Shown here piece by piece: positions 46,443 through 55,938 of a DNA stretch of 64,000 nucleotides. A model generated the notes under the pieces. That model did not search any database, had not been told where the DNA came from, and was given only the letters and a program-made list of their open reading frames with translations. This DNA comes from Tetragonia tetragonoides. Lineage: Eukaryota > Streptophyta > Magnoliopsida > Caryophyllales > Aizoaceae. Made by a program: the position numbers and the translations under genes. How positions within the stretch are numbered: position 1 is the first letter of the stretch; every line of letters starts with the position of its first letter. Location: positions 30,119,001-30,183,000 of the forward strand of contig CM076140.1 in NCBI GenBank assembly GCA_038025085.1, in the 5' to 3' direction.

Positions 46443-47091
46443 TTAATCCGAATCGGTGCTAACATCCCAACTTAAACCAGAACTAGAGCTAGAACTCAAA
46501 CTATCCACAGGCAGATTAGGACCAATCAAACCATTACCCGGGCAAGAAACCAAAACCAGGTAACAAAGGACTGTCAACAGGTGGAAGAACATCCAAAGGT
46601 ACTACGGGAATGCCTCCATGGTCCGGTGTGGGTGGAGCTATGGGCGGTGACTGCAGCGGCGAAGGCTGCAAAACAAGCTCTATTTCCTCATTAAAGAACA
46701 CAACCGTCCCTGGTATCATAGCCACATCTCTAGTATAACACCACCATTCTTGGTCGGCTTGCATAAGGACATACTTAATAGCATCCAAGGTCAAAACCCA
46801 TCTACCACGGTAACCATAGTGATCAAAATCATAGAACCAGTCATGTCCAACACAAATAAACTTCACCTTCACACTAATCCAAGGTTGCTCAAAAGGTAAG
46901 GTACTAAGCAAAGTAGCGACTTTTCACCCCGGGAAATCTACGGGTTCACCCATGGCATATGGTTCATACACATCACAAGCAACACGAAACCTCTCAACAT
47001 AGTCATCTATAAACTCATCATCTTGCAATTGAAGGCTCGAAGGGTGCGGAGGAGGAAGATTGAGTAGATGCGGATTATAGTTGAGATCCAT
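46443..47091 (-). pseudogene. Extra ORF upstream of gag in chromovirus B
   Basis: An ATG at 47091-47089 opens a frame (MDLNYNPHLLNLPPPHP ... DDYVERFRVACDVYEPY) that meets an in-frame TGA at 46926-46924 and then continues open to 46534 (TLPFEQPWISVKVK, YGYRGRWVLTLDAIKYV, then a Pro-rich tail). A one-base shift near 46540 allows it to continue as a Ser/Asp-rich end (SLSSSSSSGLSWD) to about 46443. Total about 215 codons. I do not recognise the family. It lies between the PBS and gag, where plant chromoviruses usually have only leader. The matching segment is deleted in A, so conservation cannot be tested inside the window. Confidence 0.5.
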
Positions 47092-47359
47092 CTAGCAAAA
47101 TGATCACATAGAGCATACAAGGTCAAGTTAAAGGTTAGCTTCGACATACAAGCCATACAACACGTCAATTTTACATGCAATCACGAACCAACAACCACAA
47201 CCAATTTCACACACAAGTTCACGCCAACATGCACAAAATTTACGTAAAGCATGCAAACAAGAAACCTCCCAAATCCATCCCGCTCTCACGGAACACCAAA
47301 TAACTAATTACCGTTTTAACTTACAAGTTTTAATTTATTTTATTTTTGCTTTTAATTAT
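47092..47359 (-). other. Leader of chromovirus B
   Basis: Untranslated, collinear with 23992-24217 on the plus strand (element A family) and 38027-38143. No ORF. Confidence 0.75.
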
Positions 47360-47371
47360 GCTCTGATACCA
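47360..47371 (-). other. Primer-binding site of chromovirus B
   Basis: TGGTATCAGAGC on the minus strand, the initiator-Met-tRNA type PBS, four bases after the LTR end. Confidence 0.85.
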
Positions 47372-47375
47372 AGTC

Positions 47376-50308
47376 TGTAACGCCCCAATTTTAATACCAC
47401 TTAATCAGAGTGCGGAATCAATATTAAATAACCCAACTGTGGTACTAAAATCAAAGCGCTACCGCCGTGCTCATCCGAAGGCAAACAAAAGCGGAAATAA
47501 AACAAAAGGGGTAAAGCGGAAATAAAACAAAAGACGAACTGAACTCCGAAACGAAAGTCGATTTTATAAACTTAATTGAAATAGTAATATTTTACAAACA
47601 ACTTCTTTATCCAAATTATCGTTACACCATTACTAAGTTTAACATTTATTACAAGATAGAACAGTAGCGTAATCCACGCCATGCGTATCCTCAAAACACG
47701 ATCACACACTCATCCCAATTAACATCCAACGACTGCACGTCATCAACATGCACGTGCAAGTGTAGATATGGATATGCAAAGAACACAGAAAACAGAAAAT
47801 TAGCGGAAGCTAAGTAAGAACACTCCACATTGTCAAATACAAGGTTTTATGGTTTAAAATATAAATAGCACTTAACAGATAGTAATATTCATATTAATAA
47901 TAGTAGTCAATATAGATAATAATAATAATAATATGGTATCTTAGATACGTTCTCCTTTATAGGAGTTGTGTTTCTGTCTTTCACTGTTTTTTCTGTATTT
48001 CAATGTCTTTACTCTTTTCTGAATTATGTTAGCTCTCTCAATATGGTTAGCTGGTATGGGAGATACACGACCAAGTTTACTTTCCTTGGCAGGAGATCAC
48101 CTCATATCATATCACAATTCTGGCTATCGCCCTGGCTATCGCCATATCATATATATATATATATATATATATAATGCGCGTGCAACGTGTACCCCAGAAA
48201 CCGGTCCAATGGCCCTTTTGGAGGTCATACCACAAATCAAAGAACAATCTCATTCTCAACTCATTCTCATACTTATGCATATCATTCTCTTACTTTCTGT
48301 ATACGTACATATCTGTACTTACTTTCTGTATAATATTCTCATACTTTCACATATACTTCACATATACTTTACGTAGGTTTATAATGTCTTAGATAAGTAA
48401 TTCAATGACTTTATCTTCCTTATTTCCTTACTTTATTTTGCTGTATTTTCTCTATATACTTCACATACTTTGTTCTCACATTTCGTATACATGCTCATAT
48501 AGCTCAATAAATCATATATACTTCACATAGCTCATGATATAACATGTTTGATTCGCACTTAGCATATAATTCTCATGTTTTGCACTTTGCACATAGCTTC
48601 ACATACTTTAGCACTTAGCACATAATTTTGTAAATAGTTATAGACAAGGGGAAAATGATGGACATGCACTTACACTTACAAACGCTCCTTAATGCTAATA
48701 AGACTTTTTAATCCTTTCCAACTCTAGGCTTTAACACCTATTAATAATAAATAATAATTATATATATATATATTAATAATCTAAGTAATACTTCTCACAA
48801 ATCAACCAAACTCAAAGCACTCTTCTTGTTTCTTTTATACATGCATTCGGCCAAGCAAGGCAACACCAAACAACCAATTTTCTGAATTTTCACTTTAACT
48901 CATAATTACTATATCTTATTTCTAAAATCGTCCATTAATTAATAAATCATCTTAACTAGGTATAATCCACATGCAATCATTTGGAAATAATATAAACTTC
49001 ACCCATATCACTTATACATGCTCAAACTCATAGATCCACTAATTAAACATACTTTTATTAATTAAACACTTTTGGCCATAATTAATAACTAAACAATAAT
49101 TAATCCAACTTGATTTATATAATCACTCTTCAACATGCAATTATCACAACTCCCTCTTAACCTTTATAAGGTCCGAAAATCTCTTGCTTTAACATAACTC
49201 AATTCAGCTAGCTTAATCCCTTCTTAAGCATACTTTCGAAAATAACATGTTCAATTCATACATAGGTTCGAAACTCATAAATCATACACCAATTAACATA
49301 CTCTTTAGAACTTAATCTTTCTAGGTGATTTTGTCACATAAACATCACAACAATAATTATTAAAGCTATGGAAAAATCATATTATTTCATGCACAATCTT
49401 TCTTAAGTGATTTAGAAGAGAGTTTGGGAATAAAAGATATGAACATAAACCTTAATATTCTTCCCCTAAAATCGGCCTTGAAGGTCCGGGATCCGACGTT
49501 TGTTGTAAATCCTCCAAAGGTTCTTGGTTCGAAAATGATTAAGAGAAGAACAACCCAAGAAGAACACAAATTCACAAAGTCAAGAAGTGATTTATACAAG
49601 CTTATAACCAAATTGAATATATGTAAGAATAAGTGTTCAAGCTTTGTTACCTTAAACTCTAGAGAATACTCTTAGCTTACTCAAGCTCTAATGGCTTCCA
49701 AAGAGATTTAGAGTTTGTAGAGATTGGATGAGAAAATGAATAAGAATAGTTGTTCTTGTGTTTATATGTGCAACCGGTTAGAGAGAGAAGAAAAGAGAAT
49801 ATTGTGGTTGCCTTTTTGCACAAAAGAATTCAATAGCTTGTAAACTTAGATCAAATAGGTTTTGAGAAGTGAAATGAATCATTACAAATAAGATTTGGCT
49901 AGATTATTATTCTCAAATGAATTTGCCAAGTGTGCTTGACTATGTTCAAGAATTACTATGCACTATTTTTACTTGGTGGCCAAGGATTAACCAAAGAAAA
50001 ATCTGAATTTCTCTAGGTTGAATCTAGATGGTTCAAGATGCCACAAATTATTGAATTACAAGTGAAGTTGGGCTCGGGTTTGGAAGAGAAAAAGAACCGG
50101 GCTTCGGCCCACAAAACCGAACACCAAGACCCACAAAATCGAGGCCAAATACATGTACTAGCTTGACCCAAAACAAATAAATAATACCCATTGGGTATAA
50201 CATGCACAGTTAAGATAATTAAGTATCATTAGTCACTAAGACATAATTATTAGCACTAAGCGAGTTTAATTAGTGAGTAATCAAGTTTAAAAATTTTCGT
50301 ATATTACA
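47376..50308 (-). repeat. 5' LTR of chromovirus B
   Basis: 2933 bp from TGTAATATACG (50308) to GGGGCGTTACA (47376) on the minus strand. A TATA-like ATATAAA is at 49767-49761 with a GAGA/CTCT-rich stretch just upstream. Contains (TA)n at about 48150-48173. Confidence 0.9.
49761..49767 (-). promoter_or_regulatory. TATA-like box of the B 5' LTR
   Basis: ATATAAA on the minus strand in a GCACATATAAACACAAG context, conserved in the 3' LTR (40608-40602). Position inside the LTR fits a U3/R promoter but the start site is not known. Confidence 0.5.
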
Positions 50309-50417
50309 TACAGTGACCTTTATTTTTCTTGTGTTCACAGAGATGAGATCTTAGCATCCACCGAGCGCGTTTCAGTCAAGGTTTGCCTTAATATGCATGC
50401 ATGCTGTACACTCTCAC
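50309..50417 (+). other. 3' internal end of element C1
   Basis: Matches 36247-36360 of C3 (ACCTTTATTTTTCTTGTGTTCACA, GATGAGATCTTAGCA, TACACTCTCACACAC). It is joined directly to the middle of an LTR, so the polypurine tract and most of U3/R are deleted. Confidence 0.75.
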
Positions 50418-50661
50418 ACACTAAGTGAGAGTCTTTCTAAAAACATGATTAGTTCACTTTTCGCGCTACTAGGTTGTTCCTTCAGTTTGTCCCTTCGGTA
50501 AAATGCCGGTAGCAGAATTTTGACCTATTTCATGGTTTTTATTCAATTCAAGTCTTTTCAAATGTTTTTCTAAATCGACGGTTTCTTTAACTTATCTAAG
50601 CCCCTAGCTTAAAATTTTCTATAAGGCCACACTCAGTGGCGAGAAATCCCAGGTCTTTACA
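50418..50661 (+). repeat. Remnant of the 3' LTR of element C1
   Basis: Last ~244 bp of a C-family LTR ending AGGTCTTTACA. It carries the variants specific to the LTR at 4194-5628 (GCCGGTAGCAG, TTTTGACCTATTTC, CTTTTCAAATG, GTGGCGAGAAATCCC). The right flank begins TATAC, against TAAAC left of the 5' LTR. Confidence 0.8.
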
Positions 50662-51071
50662 TATACAAATAAAAAAATAATTTAAAAATAAATTAAAAGG
50701 AACATATATGCTTAGCTCGTGCATCTCACATATAACTTTCGGTGAGACAATAGTCACTTTTTAGTAAAATTATGTATATAAACCATTGGACAAAATATAT
50801 TTGAGGCTAACATATCTATAATAAAATTTTGAACACCACCAAGATGAGCCTAATCAGCAATTTTCCCTAATCAACGGCTCTCCCCCTCACCCCTTTCTCC
50901 TCTCTCTTTCTGCTTTTTCAGCCAATAATACTCATATTTTAACCATGACGAACCTGCCAGCAACGTCTCTTACCTCTTTCTTTTAGGGTTTTCATTCAGG
51001 GAGGAGCGTCTCTTCTACTACTACTCTCTCTCTCTTTCTCTCTCCTCCCCTTTCACCAGACCACCATTAAA
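50662..51071 (+). promoter_or_regulatory. Promoter and 5' UTR of the LRR-EDR1-kinase gene
   Basis: Only 410 bp separate the C1 LTR end from the start codon. Candidate elements are TATATAAA at 50775-50782, a CCAAT box at 50922-50926 and a pyrimidine patch with (CT)n at about 51024-51045, a common plant 5' UTR feature. The true start site cannot be read from the sequence. Confidence 0.5.
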
Positions 51072-51604
51072 ATGCAAGACAAAAAACCTCCGAACCTCGA
51101 ACCCCATGAACCACCCGAGCTCGAAACCCACCAACCACCAGAACCCACATCACCAAAAACCAAATCCAACATCATCCATGAAGAAACCGATTCAATTCTA
51201 GACGTTTCAGGCAAAAACTTAGAACTTTCCCTTTTCAACAACAACAAAACCCAATCAGATATTATTACTTCCCCAAACACTGAAGGCCTTTATGTGTATA
51301 AAAATGTCTTCAATTTGATCCCCAAATCATTGGGTAACTTTGGGACAAAATTGAAAACCCTTAAATTCTTTGCTAATGACATCAATTTATTTCCACCTGA
51401 GTTTAGGGATTTGGTTGAGCTTCAATGCTTACAGGTTAAGGTTTCTTCTTTAGGACTTACTGGTCTTCCTTTTCAAAAGCTTAAAGCTTTGAAGGAACTC
51501 GAGCTTTCCATGGCGCCTCAAAGGTCTTCGGGTTTTCCGATTTTGGCTGAGATTGCTGCACTTAAGAGCTTAACTAGGCTCTCTGTTTGTCACTTCTCTA
51601 TTAG
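51072..51604 (+). CDS. Exon 1: N-terminus and first leucine-rich repeats
   Basis: Codons 1-177 plus two bases. Starts MQDKKPPNLEPHEPPE (Pro/Glu-rich), then ILDVSGKNLELSLF and irregular LRRs (GLYVYKNVFNLIPKSLG, LKTLKFFANDINLFPPEF, LKALKELELS). Ends at TTAG before GTTCG. Reading past the donor gives a stop six codons later. Confidence 0.9.
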
Positions 51605-54600
51605 GTTCGTGCCTCTCTTTTAAAGTATGTATTGTTTTTTTTTTTTTGAGATATGTATTAAATATGTTATACTATCAGTTTAGAATATGAGAATTAGTGG
51701 AAACTGAAAAGGTTGCAACTTTAGGAGCTGTTTTTAATGATATTCTTGGGTATGGAGGTTTCATGAATTGAGTAGTTACTGTGTAGGTAGTGTCAGTAGA
51801 AGTGACTCAACCAGAGTTTCAATTGATAAATGAGTTAACTTTGGGAAATTTAAAGGTGGGATTTTGTAAGAAATATACCTCCCAACTTGCATGATCTATC
51901 TATTTGATTGTCATTATTGGAATGGTTTTAATTTGGATTGAGTAAGAGTGCATTCTTGACGGAGCAAGTCGGACGAAGGTTTGGTCAGGTTCCTCTCAGA
52001 AGTGAGATGAAGAATTAGGGAAGATATTAGGAATGACTATATTTCTAAGAATGTTTTGATAGGGATAAGGATGAAATATCTTAGAGTAAGTTCTATACTG
52101 CTTCCAATTTGCCTTTTTCCTTTTGATTTTTAATAGGCCTAAAGGGTGTTTAGTGTACATTTATTGCCTGCAATACTTTACCATCACCAAAACTAAGGAG
52201 AGATTTATGGCATTTCCACTGCACGAAGGGACCTATGGATAATGATGGTGTCATCCATGATCTTATCTCGTTTCAGAATAGTACAAGGGTTTTGAAGAAA
52301 GGAGCACAATTCCCGTTTCCTTTCTTTATGCTTGATTCGTACTCTTGGGAGGAACTATTAATTTGAGTTCAGTGGTTGAGTTCATGGTTCTCGTTTGTTT
52401 AACCGTGGAAATTACTAATTCATGGGAAGTAGAATTTCATGGAAGTACCCAAAATTGTTTCGTTGAACTTTGACTCCATTGGGATTGATCTTGGAAGCTC
52501 TAGTTATCTATGGAGGGGAGGAGGGCTTGGTAAGTAGCTTCTTGTGTTTAAGAGTCCATCAAAACAAGCATATAATGTCAGTGCATAGTGGCTTACTGGC
52601 ATGTTGTGGATGCTTATGTAAGCATTCATGCTCTGGACTGCAGGTTCTCACTTAAATATCTATCCATGGGAGAGCATGGTGTTCTTTAGATGATCTAGTT
52701 TGTTTAAAAAGTGTTCCTGGTCCTTCAGGTGCTTCCATCTCTCATTGTGAATGTGGTTGCAGCTCTTAGGAATTTGAAGAATAGTTTCTCATTTACTGGT
52801 TATCAGTATGTGTAATGAAATGTTTGCTTTGGGCTAAGAGGTCTGTAACTCTGAAGGGCTTCGTAGGAACTGGCCTTTTTCTGTTCTTATCTATAATAGA
52901 AAAAAGGAACTGTGCCCTTTCTGTTGGTATTTTCTCATGATGTCTGATTTTAATGCTATTCTTGGGTAATGTAATTTAATTGAACTTGTTACTCATCAAT
53001 ATCCATTGTTTGGGTTTTCATGTGTTGCTTCCCCCTCACCCCCTCTCTTTCCTCCTTTTAATAGTCGCCTTTGTATGCTGATTCTACAGATACCTTCCGC
53101 CTGAAATTCGCTGCCTTAGCAATCTGGAGTATTTGGATTTGTCATTCAATAAGATGAAAAGTTTACCAAAGGAGATAAGCTTTTTAAATGCTCTAATCTC
53201 CCTGAAAGTTGCCAATAATAAGCTAGTGGAAGTACCTGCTGGGTTGTCTTCACTACAGCGATTGGAGAATTTGGATCTGTCAAGGAATCGGATAACATCT
53301 TTGGGATTGTTAGAACTAAGCTCTATGCGGAACCTTCGTAATTTGAATCTTCAGGTACATACTAATGGGTCGATTTCTCATTTCTGTGATTAGATGTGAT
53401 GAGAATACGATTTTATTTGGTTTAACAGTACCAGTTCTTCAGATGACTGGAAACGGGGCTTGACTGTATCTTTACCAGGCTTATCAGTAATACAGAACAT
53501 AGCAATACAATACCTACAGTTCATTATCCTTAGGCTGAAATAAAATAAGCTGTCCCCTCCAGCTTCATATTTCTGAACAGTAGCACCAGCTCCAAAGTAA
53601 AAATTTTATTAATCAATCAAAGAAAGAATACAAAAAGGTGGAGGACAAGAAGTCCTCAAAAGGTAACAAGAAAATATCTACAAGTTTCGCCATTGTAACT
53701 GGACAAGAATGAGTGGTACGCACTTAAAGGCCCCAGCTCCAGCTGCCTTTGCCATCAACGATGCCAAGTAAACAATGTGATCCCAAATGCAGTCAATGAT
53801 TGTCCCAGTAGCAGAGAAGATCCTTGCGTTCCGCTCCAACCAAATACACCAAAGAATGGCCATGCATGCACATCGCCACCACATCTTACCTTCCCTCCCT
53901 CTCCGACTACCAGCAAGTCGCATCTGCAGACACTGCCCTACTGTAGCCGGGCTCGCAAAAGACTCCCCCACCAGACAACTTACCCCATAACATCCTAGCA
54001 AAATCACATAATACAAACAGATGCAACCGTCCTCACAGTCATGACGACACATTACACACCGATCCGGCGACAAACACCAACTAGGCCTCCGCTGCTGTCT
54101 CATGTCATGCGTATTCACCCTACCTAGCACCGAGGTCCACACAAAGGCGCGCACCTTCAAAGGAACCTTAGACTTCCATATATAAGTAGCAAGAGGAAAA
54201 TGGGAAAATTGGGAGGCTAAACTAAGGCGATGTAGGAAGGACTTACAAGAGAAGACACCAGTGGAGTCTCCTCCCCAAGTCTGGGAATCATCCCTTGGGA
54301 TGAGAAGAGTAGTGTTTAGAATATCCAGGAGAGAAACTAACTCCTCCATCTCACGATCATGTGGAGCTCGGCGTAAGTGAAGGTCCCAAGAGCCACCCTC
54401 GTCGGAATAGAAGTCCGAAACGGGCGCCTCATGTAACGTGGACAGCCGAAAAACCCGAGGGTATGTGGAAGAAAAGGGGTTATCACCCTTCCACACATCC
54501 TCCCAGAACCTTACCCGTTGGCCATTACCCACATTAAATCTAACCAGGGGAAAGAAAAGAGGAGAGATAAACTTCCAAGGGCAGGCATGAGAGACAGCGG

Positions 54601-55900
54601 TACCGGCTCGGGCGTCCCATCCATTCTGTTGCAGACCGTACTTGCTCCTGATTACTCGGTGCCATAGGGAATCAGCAAGGTTGCACGGAAACGTGAAACG
54701 CGGAAACGCGAAACGTGAAACGTGAAACGTGAAACGTCAATTCTCAAAAATGCCGGAAACGCGGAAACGTCCCCACAAAAAATATATTAAAAAAATATAT
54801 TAAAAAAACAGAAAATAATTATTCCATCAAGTGGTTCCTAGCTGGTTCCTAGCTTGCATATCAAATGCCTTACCAAGAGGAGTCTCTTCTAATTTTTTTC
54901 TTTTAGCACTTTGCATTAAATCACTAGTACCATCTTCATCCAAATCAACTATCCCTGATGGTGGTAAGGGCACTTGGTGGGGTGAATTGTTTTTCTGCCT
55001 TTTGTTAACTTGTTCCTCCAACCTCTCCATTTAACGCCTATGCTCTCTGGTTGCCTTTGAACATATCCCAATTCCCTTCCCCGCAATTCCCAACAGATGA
55101 TATCTAATTCTAGTGTATGTCCCTTGGTAACTTCCATGACAAAGAAGACACTCCCATTTGATATTACCACCCCTTTTACCTCCAGTTCTACCAAAATTTT
55201 TAACATATACCCAAAGAGGTTTATTAGGGTCTGTATTTTGAGAAGTCTCAGCTGACTCACTAACATTAGCACTATCATCAGTTGAAGCCATGTATCTAGA
55301 CAAAAAAAAAAAAAGAGATGAGAGGAAATTAACTGAAATTAAAAAGAACATGAAGAAAAGAGAGAAACAGAAAGAAAATAAGTGAAATAACATAAACGAA
55401 ATCAAACAAAACATAAACAGAAAATAAAAAGAAAAGAGATGAGAAGAGAGAAGAACATTAATCACAAATCGCCGGAGATGAACATGAAGAACATGAAGAA
55501 AAGAGAGAAACAGAAAGAAAATAAGTGAAATAACATAAACGAAATCAAACAAAACATAAATAGAAAGCAAATAGCATAAAAAACGAAATTAAACAGAAAA
55601 TAAAAAGAAAAGAGATGAGAAGAGAGAAGAACATTAATCACAGATCGCCGGAGATGAACATGAAGAACATGAAGAAAACGAAATTACTTGTCGAGCTTGA
55701 GATCGCCGGAGAAGAGAGAAGAAGCTTGAGATCGCCGGAGAAGAGAGAAGAAGCTTGAGATCGCCGGAATGAGCGCTTGAGATCGCCGGAATGAGCGCTT
55801 GAGGATCGCCGTTGGAGAGAAGAGAGAGAAGGAGAGAGGAGAGAGGAGAGAGAAGAGAGTGTCGGGTTAGGGTTAGGGTTTAGAAGGAAAAAAGGGTTTT

Positions 55901-55938
<38 letters not shown>

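Noticed and set aside
50309..50313. TACAG as an exact target duplication for chromovirus B
   Set aside because: The left flank reads TACAA and both flanks are rearranged C-family DNA, so the 4/5 match cannot be relied on.
53777..53998. Plus-strand ORFs over the LINE
   Set aside because: Antisense shadows of the LINE ORF2 reading frame; no motifs of their own.
55864..55881. Telomere-like TTAGGG/TTTAGGG run
   Set aside because: Only about three units, inside a hAT element; more likely a telo-box than an interstitial telomere.
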